Shown one piece after another: positions 1 to 6,049 of a stretch of 6,049 nt of DNA. Below the pieces are notes generated by a model that was given only the letters and a program-made list of their open reading frames with translations, was not told where the DNA came from and made no database searches. Within the stretch, counting starts at the first letter, position 1. Every line of letters begins with the position of its first letter. The stretch spans positions 1 through 6,049 of the forward strand of contig CALAYY010000205.1 in the NCBI GenBank assembly GCA_937895465.1, written 5' to 3'. The DNA is from an uncultured Clostridia bacterium (lineage in GTDB: Bacteria; Bacillota; Clostridia; Christensenellales; DUVY01). Both the position numbers and the translations under genes were made by a program.

Positions 1-228
1 ACAACTGTGACAATTAAGCATTCTAGCTCTCTTACCACAGTGTACAAATCCCTTAACAATCCTGCCGTTGAAGTAGGCGACTCCGTCAAAAAGGGAGATA
101 AGATAGGCGAAGTATCTGCATCAATGGGAATTGAAAAGGCAATCGGACCTCATCTTCACTTTGAAGTTAAGGTTGACGGCAAGCTTGTTGACCCCAATAA
201 TTATCTGACATTATCAAGCAGTAAATAA
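1..228 (+). CDS. M23 (LytM-fold) peptidase family protein, SpoIIQ-like, C-terminal fragment
   Basis: The gene begins left of the window; only its last 75 codons are present, open from base 1 to the TAA at 226-228. The fragment carries the end of an M23/LytM domain: a V-T-I-K-H strand, then TVYKSL, then the biotin-lipoyl-like turn VGDSVKKGDKIGEV, and finally the HLH motif in GPHLHFEV (fragment residues 49-56), followed by a DPNNYL ending. In zinc endopeptidases of this family HxH supplies a metal ligand and a catalytic His, and a further His normally sits in the Y-x-H stretch. Here that position is Ser (YKSL), as I recall for SpoIIQ, the forespore membrane protein that pairs with SpoIIIAH during engulfment. 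SpoIIQ is therefore my preferred identity, but the N-terminal membrane segment is outside the window and a general M23 endopeptidase is not excluded. Membership of M23 is firm; the SpoIIQ call is moderate. A terminator follows. Confidence 0.85.
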   Translation, partial: TTVTIKHSSSLTTVYKSLNNPAVEVGDSVKKGDKIGEVSASMGIEKAIGPHLHFEVKVDGKLVDPNNYLTLSSSK

Positions 229-287
229 TCCCTAAAGTTAAAATTTCCGCCAAAAAAGCTAAAACATTGTCAAAAGACAAAGCCTCT

Positions 288-314
288 AAAAACCGCTTAT
301 AAAAGCGGTTTTTT
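288..314. terminator. Bidirectional intrinsic terminator between convergent genes
   Basis: A perfect 8-bp stem AACCGCTT (291-298) / AAGCGGTT (303-310) closes a 4-base loop. Flanking A (288-290) and T (311-314) runs extend the stem and give a U tract in either direction. It lies between the M23 gene reading rightward (stop at 228) and the DUF2935 gene reading leftward (stop at 322), so it can end both transcripts. Confidence 0.85.
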
Positions 315-321
315 GCCGTAA

Positions 322-1182
322 TTAATCATTAAAAAATTTTAATGCAATATTTCTATTTGCCTGTCTTAATATATTATCTAATGTCAGCGGCAGCATTACA
401 GTCAATAATTTCTTAGCCAGCATCTTTTCAATTAAGTCCTCCACAAATTGTCCAAATTGTTCATTAATCTCTACAAATTTTTGTTCATCTATACATTCGG
501 CAAACTGTCCTGCAAAAAAATTGGCTTTATGTATATCATCCATTTCCACAGGGTCAAGCGTGCCTCTGATATGCTCAGCATTAGACTGCATAATCTTGAC
601 TGCACCTTCATCACTGCGTGAAAATTTTTGGTCGCTTCTTAACATCTCTATCGCCTTTTGATACCTATTTAGCTCCAAAATATAACATTCATATACAGAA
701 GCATATACAGAAGAATACATTCTGCCGCTTTTTACTTCTTTCAATATATTAATAAGCAATTCTTTTAACCCTCTTGCAATCTCCTCTCCGTCACTGTTAA
801 GTCTCAAAGCCCGTTCATAGGTATAGGGAAGACGGCCTGCAGCTATCGGATCAGGCTTGTTCAATTTCTCCATTTCAAGTCCGCTTATACGGTGGTTGAT
901 AGAAATGCCGCAGGCAGCTTGCGTGCTTTGCTCGCAATTATATGTATAAGGGGTAATAAAACAATTAAGATTAATAAGTTCAGGGGCAATAAGATTAAGT
1001 CCGTTTTCTAAGGCATAGCTTAACAGCATTTCAAAATGCACCTTGTATCTATCTATAGATTGCAAAACACGCATGTCTCCGTTTTTTTGCCCTGCCGCAA
1101 TCGTAACACAGTGTTCTTTAAAAATCCTTGCAAAGAAAACATTAAGCTCCATTGTGCCTTTAATATATTGCTCTCTTGTCAT
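322..1182 (-). CDS. DUF2935 domain protein (ferritin-like helical bundle, putative metal binding)
   Basis: This 286-residue protein matches the DUF2935 family of Firmicutes in length and in its two-repeat organisation. Repeat one (about residues 10-130) opens with MELNVFFARIFKEH, with Glu23-His24. Repeat two (about 150-275) has the equivalent NAEHIRGTLDPVE, with Glu203-His204. The paired E-H signatures on amphipathic helices are the family hallmark. As I recall, solved members are all-helical ferritin-like bundles with bound metal; the biochemical role is unknown and none is assigned here. There is no signal peptide or membrane segment, so it should be cytoplasmic. The ATG at 1180-1182 is supported by AGGGGG at 1189-1194, six bases upstream. 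The gene converges on the M23 gene and shares its terminator. It is 132 bases downstream of the PHP-VanW frame and has its own predicted promoter, so it is probably a separate transcription unit, although read-through from the operon is possible. Confidence 0.85.
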   Translation of the reverse strand: MTREQYIKGTMELNVFFARIFKEHCVTIAAGQKNGDMRVLQSIDRYKVHFEMLLSYALENGLNLIAPELINLNCFITPYTYNCEQSTQAACGISINHRISGLEMEKLNKPDPIAAGRLPYTYERALRLNSDGEEIARGLKELLINILKEVKSGRMYSSVYASVYECYILELNRYQKAIEMLRSDQKFSRSDEGAVKIMQSNAEHIRGTLDPVEMDDIHKANFFAGQFAECIDEQKFVEINEQFGQFVEDLIEKMLAKKLLTVMLPLTLDNILRQANRNIALKFFND

Positions 1183-1208
1183 AACCGTCCCCCTGTAGTA
1201 ATAATTCT

Positions 1209-1228
1209 TTATAAGTATATTCTTATAA
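1209..1228. promoter_or_regulatory. Inverted repeat at the DUF2935 start site, possible operator
   Basis: TTATAAG (1209-1215) and CTTATAA (1222-1228) form a perfect 7-bp inverted repeat with a 6-base spacer. It overlaps the predicted -10 element and covers the predicted transcription start, a typical place for a repressor site. The same area also has a direct repeat, TATTCTTA at 1218-1225 and 1229-1236, 11 bases apart. The half-sites resemble the AT-rich half-sites of metal or peroxide regulators such as PerR, but the 6-base spacing is not that of a PerR box, so no regulator is named. Confidence 0.3.
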
Positions 1229-1253
1229 TATTCTTACTATGATAGGCTGTCTT
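1225..1253 (-). promoter_or_regulatory. Predicted sigma-A promoter of the DUF2935 gene
   Basis: On the minus strand, AAGACA (1253-1248, 4 of 6 to TTGACA) is followed by a 17-base spacer and TATTAT (1230-1225, 5 of 6 to TATAAT). Initiation would fall near 1218, giving a leader of about 36 bases with the strong AGGGGG site before the ATG at 1182. Spacing and position fit well. The AT-rich background lowers certainty. Confidence 0.45.
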
Positions 1254-1314
1254 AACGGTTTTTTAGATATGCAAAATATCTTTGACAAAAACATACATAA
1301 ATATATAAAAATTT

Positions 1315-3516
1315 TTATTGAAGGATGTTTTCAAAGCCCTTCAAAATCCTGTCAAGGTCAAACAGCTTATCATCATTTTCATTTGCCTTATTATCGATAA
1401 TTTCATCTTCTTCAGGCGTCAGAGGCGGGGCTAGAGTACCTTCAACTATAAGTCCTTTTTGAGGTGCATATCTGTCATCTCTTATTTTAACTTCTTTTAA
1501 TAATGTTTCTCCCTTATAATAGCGTAAAAACCCCTCACTTATCATGCCGTCTTTTGGCTGCTGAACAATATGTGTCTGACCTTTATATTTGACATATTTT
1601 GAATATTTGCCTTCATAATCCAATATCTTTTCACTTCCGCTGTGGGCAATCCTAGACAATATCTTATATTGCCTTGTTATGCGATAAGGCATTTGAAGCC
1701 CATAAATTTCAACCACAGCACGTGAAGAATCCGTGCAATAGCTGTGGATATAAATATCTCTGCCTGTATTATTGCGAAATTTCAGATCACTCCAGCTTCC
1801 GTTGACCATTGCATCAAAAGACGGCTCAATATAGCTTACTCTTAGGCTGTGGTGGTTGGCGGCAAGTATTTCCATATCCGCCAGAAGTGCGGCATTATAT
1901 ACAGTAGTTGATGCCTGACATACACCGCCGCCAATGCCTTCTTCATATCTTCCGCCCATAATAATTTTGGCTTCTACAAAACCGTTATAAGCAGATCTTG
2001 GCCCTACTGCTTTGTTAAATGACATAATTTCCCCGTGCGGAACAACAAGTCCGTCAAGCTTTTTAAAAGCAAGCCTGATATTATGTTTGCGCGCGGCTGA
2101 AGACGAAGAAAAGCCTGTAGAAAACCTTGAACGAAGAAATGTTTCCTGCCTGCAATAATCTGTTGTAATTTCTGCTTTTATAGGCAAGGTGCTGACCTTT
2201 ACTTTTGGGGTGTCGCTAAACATAAGCTGTTCAAAAATATCGTCATACAGCGTTTTTATATCTGCCTGTTGACCGTCTTTTTCTTTTATTATTGCAAACT
2301 TTATATCGTTTTGCGGTCGGAATACTACTTTTGCATTCTTTGGCGCAGTGCTGACATTAAGTATAAGCCACCTTTCTATATCTTTATTAAGCCCCGAAAA
2401 CATAAAACCAAACGCCTGTTCGCTAGTCCAGCCTTGAGATTTTATAAGTTTTAGAGTCTTAACTTTTTCAGAAAACTTGGCAGAGCGATTAAATTTTTGC
2501 CCTTCATATAGGTGTGTAAAAACCTTTGATTTTATCTTATATTTTTCGGGATAAAAAACAGCACTTTTTCCCTGATAGCTTAGGGTTATTTTTGGGTCTG
2601 TATTGGTAATTTCTGCCAATGCCTTATATATATGACAAGTGCTTGCATTTACCGCAAGCACCGTCAAAAATATTATCAAAATAAACTTTAATTTGCCTCT
2701 CATTTTACAGCCCCAAAGTTTGTATTGTCTTTTGCTCGGTTTAAAATCGGTAATTAATTCATCATCAATATTGTGTGTATCACTGCCGTTTGTATTAATA
2801 AGATTATATTTATTTGCCAGTTTTTTGCATAGACTGATTATGTTTTTACTATGTGCAGGGTAATAAGTTTCTATGCCCATAAGTCCGACGTTTACCGCTT
2901 TTTTTATTAGATTTTCAAAATCAATCTTATCCAGCTTCAGTCTTCCAGGATGAGCAAGCACAGGCACTCCGCCGCTTTGACGGATTATTTCTATTGCAGA
3001 AAACGGGTCAAAATGATAAAAGTCCACAAAAGCAGGCTTATGAGGTTCTAGATATAATTCAAATGCCTGTTGCTTGGATTTTACATAGCCTTTTTGCGCC
3101 ATCAAAACAGCTATATGTGAGCGTGAAACCGAATGGGTTTTGAAAGTATTAAGAATTTCATCTATGGTAATATCAATTTTAAATTCTCGCAGCTTTTGGA
3201 GTATCAGCTGCATTCTTTGAGTTCGTGCTGTTTCAAGATTGTTTAATTCTTTAGCTATAGGTGTTTTAGAATTTGGGTCTATATTATAACCCAAGATATG
3301 AATCTCACAGTCTTTATAAGTGCTAAGCTCAATACCGCTTATTGCCTTTAGGTTGTTAACGCGGCATTCATTCAAAAAATCATTTACTCCCATAAAAGTG
3401 TCATGGTCAGTCAATGCCACAGCATCAAGGTTTAATTGCTTTGCTCTTTTGATAAGCTCAAGATAAGTTGCAGAGCCGTCTGAGTTAAAGCTGTGCATGT
3501 GCAAGTCGCTTAACAT
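1315..3516 (-). CDS. PHP-domain phosphoesterase joined in frame to a secreted VanW/G5-like cell-wall protein
   Basis: One 733-codon frame encodes what are normally two proteins. Residues 1-271 are a PHP metallophosphoesterase of the TrpH/YciV (RNase AM-like) type. All the expected metal ligands are visible: His6, His8 and Asp13 (DLHMHSFNSDG), Asp37-His38 (TDHD), Glu63, His73, His189 (LAHPG), Asp246 and His248 (NGSDTH). Family members hydrolyse nucleoside bisphosphates or RNA ends in the cytoplasm. Residues 272-733 look like a complete exported protein. MRGKLKF plus a hydrophobic stretch (about 278-291, possible cleavage after VNA at 291) forms a signal peptide or anchor. A PG_binding_4-like segment (about 383-455) and a VanW domain (about 462-605, GGGVCQASTT with Cys533, and HHSLRVSY) follow, then a G5-like tail (about 610-700). 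VanW domains with this Cys have been reported to act as peptidoglycan L,D-transpeptidases in C. difficile. The ATG at 3514-3516 has AGGGAGA (3524-3530) seven bases upstream. The gene lies 20 bases after cca, in the same operon. The single frame may be a true N-in/C-out fusion or a frameshift artefact; see the junction entry. Confidence 0.85.
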   Translation of the reverse strand: MLSDLHMHSFNSDGSATYLELIKRAKQLNLDAVALTDHDTFMGVNDFLNECRVNNLKAISGIELSTYKDCEIHILGYNIDPNSKTPIAKELNNLETARTQRMQLILQKLREFKIDITIDEILNTFKTHSVSRSHIAVLMAQKGYVKSKQQAFELYLEPHKPAFVDFYHFDPFSAIEIIRQSGGVPVLAHPGRLKLDKIDFENLIKKAVNVGLMGIETYYPAHSKNIISLCKKLANKYNLINTNGSDTHNIDDELITDFKPSKRQYKLWGCKMRGKLKFILIIFLTVLAVNASTCHIYKALAEITNTDPKITLSYQGKSAVFYPEKYKIKSKVFTHLYEGQKFNRSAKFSEKVKTLKLIKSQGWTSEQAFGFMFSGLNKDIERWLILNVSTAPKNAKVVFRPQNDIKFAIIKEKDGQQADIKTLYDDIFEQLMFSDTPKVKVSTLPIKAEITTDYCRQETFLRSRFSTGFSSSSAARKHNIRLAFKKLDGLVVPHGEIMSFNKAVGPRSAYNGFVEAKIIMGGRYEEGIGGGVCQASTTVYNAALLADMEILAANHHSLRVSYIEPSFDAMVNGSWSDLKFRNNTGRDIYIHSYCTDSSRAVVEIYGLQMPYRITRQYKILSRIAHSGSEKILDYEGKYSKYVKYKGQTHIVQQPKDGMISEGFLRYYKGETLLKEVKIRDDRYAPQKGLIVEGTLAPPLTPEEDEIIDNKANENDDKLFDLDRILKGFENILQ
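2700..2733 (-). other. PHP/VanW junction: embedded VanW start with its own RBS, and a suspected frameshift
   Basis: Codon 272 (2703-2701) is an ATG that starts a textbook signal peptide. It is preceded by GGGG (2714-2711) at seven bases, the same kind of G-rich site at the same spacing as the other starts in this window. The four bases ATGA (2703-2700) would be a stop/start overlap if the PHP gene were read in the +1 frame. Removing one A from the AAAA run at 2733-2730 puts the PHP gene in that frame: after Lys262 it would end DNTNFGAVK and stop at that TGA, a 271-residue protein. The present frame reads RQYKLWGCK instead. The two-gene arrangement is an inference from these coincidences; the sequence as given is one frame. 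Confidence 0.55.
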
Positions 3517-3536
3517 TGTTATATCTCCCTATCAGC

Positions 3537-4880
3537 TTAGCTTAGCTTTTTCATGATTTTGCTTGCATAAGGTATCAATTGTTCTTTTTGATTTTTCACC
3601 TTCTGTATAATACAGGCGTTAAGAAGTTCATCCAAAATAGTTCCGAGCTGGTGTTTCAAAATATCAGGATAAGCAATTAAAAGGTCATTGCCGTTAATTG
3701 CAAGATCTTTTAATGATTTTGGAAGCCCAAGCTCAAGAATTTGCTTTCGGGCGTTTTCAAATCTGATGCTTCTGTCGTGCTTGCCTTTGCCGTGTGCCGA
3801 AGTATCCGCTCTTACAAGCAATATAAGCTCATCCAATATATCATAATTTTTGATTACAAACTTTCTTAATTTTTCAGGGCTTGTCTGTTCTTTTAGGTCA
3901 TACATGTGTGCATCAATAAGTCTGACAATCTTTTCAACAGTAGCATTAGGATATTTCAAGCCGTTTTGCCCCAATCTTTTTTTGGCAATTTCAATACCTA
4001 TTTCGCTATGATGATGCATATTGCCGTATGCTTTTTGGGAAGCAGGCTTGCCTATATCGTGTAAAAGTGCAACAAGACGGACTTGAGGATGGGCAATTTT
4101 GACCGTCTCAAGCAAATGGTTATACACATCATAGGTATGGTATTTTGAGTTTTGTCTAAAACCTATTGTGTCTTCTATTTCAGGAATAATATATTTCCAT
4201 AATTTCAGCTCGCCTATAAGTTTCAGCCCTTTATAATGAGCGTCTTGAATCCCGTATTTTTGGTCAGCATTAAGAATTTTTTCAAATTCTTCTCTTATTC
4301 TTTCACAAGAGATATATTTCAAATTATCTTTAAACTTTTGCGCACTTACATAGGTGTCAGGGTCAATTTCAAAATCAAGTTCACAACCAAAACGAATCAT
4401 TCTCAAAATTCGAAGACCGTCATAGCTAAAGACATTATCGGGATTAACTACAGCACGCAATATCTTATGATTTATATCGTCAATTCCGTTATGAAAATCC
4501 AAAACTTTGTCATTTTTGATGTCATAATATAAGGAGTTGCAAGTAAAATCCCTTCTTAAGCTGTCTTTATATGGGTCTTTTATAAAAACTGATGATTTTG
4601 GAGTATGTTCGCCACCGTCATATTCTTCTGTTCTAAAAGGTGTGTATTCCAATCTGACATCATCAATAATTATAATCGATGTGTCAAGCTCCGAATTTAC
4701 AATGTTAAAGCTTGCGGTTTTGGGTAAAAAACCGTATAATTTGTTTGAGCTAAAAGCTCCTGCTATATCAATATCTTTTGAGGGCAATCCCATTAAGGCA
4801 TTTCTTACATAACCGCCTGTGATATATATTGGCAGAGGGACAGAAAGCGCCCAATCTTTTAGTGTATTTGGAATATCCAT
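3537..4880 (-). CDS. cca: CCA tRNA nucleotidyltransferase with HD domain
   Basis: This protein adds or repairs the 3'-terminal CCA of tRNAs from CTP and ATP without a nucleic-acid template. The 447 residues match class II bacterial enzymes carrying an HD domain. The catalytic head has GGYVRNALMG (22-31) and the metal-binding pair Asp36/Asp38 in KDIDIA. Further motifs are EYTPFR (78-83), RRDFTCNSL (109-117) and the nucleotide-recognition motif DGLRILRMIRF (154-164). The HD domain follows at about residues 245-340, with His255 (YNHLLET), His274-Asp275 (LLHDIGKP) and the HHHSEIG histidines (289-291); in related enzymes it gives metal-dependent phosphatase or phosphodiesterase activity. ATG 4880 is the only sensible start because the first motif begins at residue 22 and the next Met lies inside it. 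No Shine-Dalgarno sequence precedes it, unlike its neighbours. It is first in an operon with the PHP-VanW frame and divergent from the lipid kinase gene. Confidence 0.95.
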   Translation of the reverse strand: MDIPNTLKDWALSVPLPIYITGGYVRNALMGLPSKDIDIAGAFSSNKLYGFLPKTASFNIVNSELDTSIIIIDDVRLEYTPFRTEEYDGGEHTPKSSVFIKDPYKDSLRRDFTCNSLYYDIKNDKVLDFHNGIDDINHKILRAVVNPDNVFSYDGLRILRMIRFGCELDFEIDPDTYVSAQKFKDNLKYISCERIREEFEKILNADQKYGIQDAHYKGLKLIGELKLWKYIIPEIEDTIGFRQNSKYHTYDVYNHLLETVKIAHPQVRLVALLHDIGKPASQKAYGNMHHHSEIGIEIAKKRLGQNGLKYPNATVEKIVRLIDAHMYDLKEQTSPEKLRKFVIKNYDILDELILLVRADTSAHGKGKHDRSIRFENARKQILELGLPKSLKDLAINGNDLLIAYPDILKHQLGTILDELLNACIIQKVKNQKEQLIPYASKIMKKLS

Positions 4881-4886
4881 ATTGTC

Positions 4887-4895
4887 AGTATAACA
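4887..4895 (-). promoter_or_regulatory. Extended -10 promoter of cca, predicting a leaderless mRNA
   Basis: On the minus strand TGT-TATACT (4895-4887) is an extended -10 element (TGn plus 5 of 6 to TATAAT). Only six bases separate it from the cca ATG, so initiation at the usual distance would fall on or next to the A of the start codon. No good -35 hexamer lies upstream at 16-18 bases, which extended -10 promoters tolerate. The lack of a ribosome binding site before cca agrees with a leaderless transcript. Confidence 0.4.
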
Positions 4896-4907
4896 TTTTT
4901 GGGATAT

Positions 4908-4936
4908 TTTATGTTTAAATATTTACTCTATATAAT
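4908..4936 (+). promoter_or_regulatory. Predicted promoter of the lipid kinase gene
   Basis: A perfect TATAAT at 4931-4936 lies 17 bases after a poor -35 hexamer, TTTATG (4908-4913). Initiation near 4943 would leave a leader of about 29 bases carrying the AAGGGGG ribosome site at 4957-4963. It shares the 91-base divergent region with the cca promoter. Confidence 0.45.
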
Positions 4937-4971
4937 ATTAATGCTAAAATATTTTCAAGGGGGCAAAATTT

Positions 4972-5850
4972 ATGTATCACATCATCATTAACGCTTCAAG
5001 CAAAAAAGGTCAGCAAGCTGTCAAAGAAATAAGCAAGGAATTGGCACGGCGCAGTATTGAGTATAAATTTTATTTTACCCAATATCCAAAACACGCACAA
5101 GAATTGGCAAAAGAAATCGAAGCGACAGGCGCCGAAAATATTATAGGTGTAGGCGGAGACGGAACATTTCACGAGATTATTAACGGCATTCAAAACTTGT
5201 CCGAAATTAATCTGGGATTTATACCTATGGGAAGCGGTAATGATTTTGCCACATGTGCAAGGCTTAATAAGCGCAGTATCAAAAAAGCACTCAATGATAT
5301 TTTGGTAGGCAATATAAAAAAGCTTGATTATATACAGTTTGAAAGCGGACTTAGATGTCTTAATATCGCAGGAACAGGACTTGATGTTGAGGTTTTGAAA
5401 AAAACTCTTGCAATGAGAAGACTCAAAGGCAGGCCTAATTATCTTTGGGGATTAATCAGAGTTTTAAAAGATTTTGAACCGTACAAAATAGATGTAGAAT
5501 TTGACGGTCAAAAAAAGTCGTATGAATGTATTATGGTCGGCGTGTGCAATGGTGCGTATTTTGGCGGCGGAATGAAGCTTTCGCCCTTTTCAGATATTTC
5601 GGACGGCAAGCTCAATCTTGTTGTTATCAAAATGGTCAAACGAAGCAAAATAAAATTTATCCTGCCCAAGTTTTTGAGGGGCGGTCATATCGATATGTAT
5701 TTTACTGAGCATTATCTTGTGGACAAGGTTAAGATTTCGTATGATGAGTCATATAAGGTTGAGCTTGACGGCGAGATATATTCGGGTCTTGATTTTAACT
5801 GTCATGTTGTACAGGGCGGAATTAATATGCTTGGAAAATTTTTAGATTAA
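4972..5850 (+). CDS. Diacylglycerol kinase family lipid kinase (YegS/Rv2252/BmrU type)
   Basis: This enzyme is predicted to phosphorylate a lipid, such as diacylglycerol, with ATP at the inner face of the membrane, feeding diacylglycerol back to phosphatidate for phospholipid synthesis. At 292 residues it has normal family length. Visible motifs are the nucleotide-binding GGDGT (61-65, within GGDGTFHEIING), PMGSGNDFA (85-93), the GVCNGAYFGGGMKLSP stretch (190-205), ISDGKLN with Asp211, and ELDGE with Glu268. The last two acidic residues correspond to catalytic or structural acids of DgkB-type enzymes. The first strand motif is NASSKKGQQA rather than the commoner NPxAGxG, a mild divergence. 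No membrane segment is seen, so it should be a peripheral protein. The ATG at 4972 has AAGGGGG (4957-4963) eight bases upstream. It stands alone, divergent from cca. The exact lipid substrate (diacylglycerol, undecaprenol, sphingosine-like or other) cannot be read from sequence. Confidence 0.92.
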   Translation: MYHIIINASSKKGQQAVKEISKELARRSIEYKFYFTQYPKHAQELAKEIEATGAENIIGVGGDGTFHEIINGIQNLSEINLGFIPMGSGNDFATCARLNKRSIKKALNDILVGNIKKLDYIQFESGLRCLNIAGTGLDVEVLKKTLAMRRLKGRPNYLWGLIRVLKDFEPYKIDVEFDGQKKSYECIMVGVCNGAYFGGGMKLSPFSDISDGKLNLVVIKMVKRSKIKFILPKFLRGGHIDMYFTEHYLVDKVKISYDESYKVELDGEIYSGLDFNCHVVQGGINMLGKFLD

Positions 5851-5853
5851 CGC

Positions 5854-5882
5854 TTGACATATTAATAATAATAATCTATTAT
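5854..5882 (+). promoter_or_regulatory. Near-consensus promoter P1, four bases after the lipid kinase stop
   Basis: TTGACA (5854-5859), a 17-base spacer, then TATTAT (5877-5882): 11 of 12 consensus bases at ideal spacing, starting just past the TAA at 5848-5850. It reads toward the right edge, and no gene begins before the window ends. Confidence 0.6.
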
Positions 5883-5900
5883 ATCAAAACCATAAGATAT

Positions 5901-5924
5901 AAAACCAATCAGCTAAGCGGTTTT
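5901..5924 (+). terminator. Weak hairpin, possible terminator of the lipid kinase transcript
   Basis: AAAACC (5901-5906) can pair with GGTTTT (5919-5924) around a 12-base loop. The stem is only 6 bp with two G-C pairs, and the T run is four bases long. It is the only candidate terminator after the lipid kinase gene, and it would also interrupt a transcript from P1, so the call is weak. Confidence 0.25.
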
Positions 5925-5980
5925 CAAACAAAAATTCAGTCTGTTAGAAATTATTTCCAATAAAAATAATTAAAAATGGG

Positions 5981-6009
5981 TTGACAACGAGATAGGGATT
6001 TGGTATTAT
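5981..6009 (+). promoter_or_regulatory. Strong extended -10 promoter P2, probably of a stable RNA operon
   Basis: TTGACA (5981-5986), a 17-base spacer ending in TGG, then TATTAT (6004-6009). This gives a consensus -35, a TGn extension and a 5 of 6 -10. Initiation seven bases downstream would be at G6016. The hexamers and spacing are identical to P1, 127 bases upstream. Tandem strong promoters reading into an untranslated leader are typical of rRNA operons in Firmicutes. Confidence 0.75.
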
Positions 6010-6038
6010 ATCTAAGCTAACTTGAACGGTAGCGTTTC

Positions 6039-6049
6039 TGCACATTGAC
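6039..6049 (+). promoter_or_regulatory. boxA-like antitermination element at the window edge
   Basis: TGCACATTGAC at the very end matches 8 of 11 positions of the Firmicutes rrn boxA form as I remember it (TGCTCTTTGAA). In such leaders boxA binds Nus factors and lies between the last promoter and the 16S gene. It is cut by the window edge, so the call rests on the partial match and on the tandem promoters just upstream. Confidence 0.35.

Noticed and set aside
1209..1228. PerR or Fur box identity for the inverted repeat upstream of the DUF2935 gene.
   Set aside because: The half-sites are similar in composition, but the 6-base spacer does not match the 7-1-7 PerR or Fur arrangement, so only a generic operator is proposed.
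1265..1281. Hairpin AGATAT-GCAAA-ATATCT between the PHP-VanW and DUF2935 genes, considered as a terminator of the cca operon.
   Set aside because: The stem is 6 bp with one G-C pair. In the minus-strand direction it is followed by A residues rather than a T run, so it lacks the form of an intrinsic terminator.
3534..3548. Three consecutive copies of AGCTT at the end of cca.
   Set aside because: It is only 15 bases, covers the stop codon and last codons of cca, and can arise by chance in AT-rich coding sequence; there is no sign of a functional repeat.
4236..4812. Open plus-strand frames of 98 and 91 codons inside the cca region.
   Set aside because: They lie antisense to conserved cca motifs, lack ribosome sites, and their products resemble no family. 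They are a by-product of the cca coding sequence.
1..6049. CRISPR arrays, insertion sequences, prophage, toxin-antitoxin or defence genes.
   Set aside because: No regularly spaced repeats, transposase motifs, terminal inverted repeats or small paired genes were seen on either strand.

Overview
The window looks like chromosomal DNA of a low-GC Firmicute, most likely an anaerobic, probably spore-forming member of the Clostridia. The grounds are the AT-rich sequence, Shine-Dalgarno sites built on G runs (AGGGGG, AAGGGGG, AGGGAGA), sigma-A type promoters, and the gene families present: a SpoIIQ-like M23 protein, DUF2935, VanW and an HD-domain cca. The species cannot be named from the sequence alone.

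Layout from left to right. Positions 1-228 (+) hold the C-terminal end of an M23/LytM-fold protein resembling SpoIIQ. A bidirectional hairpin terminator at 288-314 separates it from a convergent DUF2935 gene (322-1182, -), which has its own predicted promoter and an inverted repeat over the predicted transcription start. Next are two tightly spaced minus-strand genes, probably an operon transcribed right to left. cca (3537-4880) encodes a tRNA nucleotidyltransferase with an HD domain. It is followed 20 bases later by a 733-codon frame (1315-3516) encoding a complete PHP phosphoesterase joined to a complete secreted VanW/G5-like cell-wall protein. A 91-base divergent intergenic region then separates cca from a lipid kinase gene of the diacylglycerol kinase family (4972-5850, +). 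The last 199 bases hold no gene. They contain two near-consensus promoters with the same hexamers and spacing, both reading off the right edge, and the window ends in a boxA-like sequence. This is what the leader of a ribosomal RNA operon would look like.

The genes are mostly housekeeping: tRNA 3'-end maturation, nucleotide or RNA phosphoester hydrolysis, cell-wall modification and lipid phosphorylation. I see no CRISPR array, insertion sequence, phage or defence module. The points most worth a second look are: (a) the PHP-VanW junction, which has the marks of two overlapping ATGA-coupled genes fused by one extra base in a homopolymer; (b) the apparently leaderless start of cca; (c) the putative rRNA leader at the right edge; and (d) the operator-like repeat at the DUF2935 promoter.
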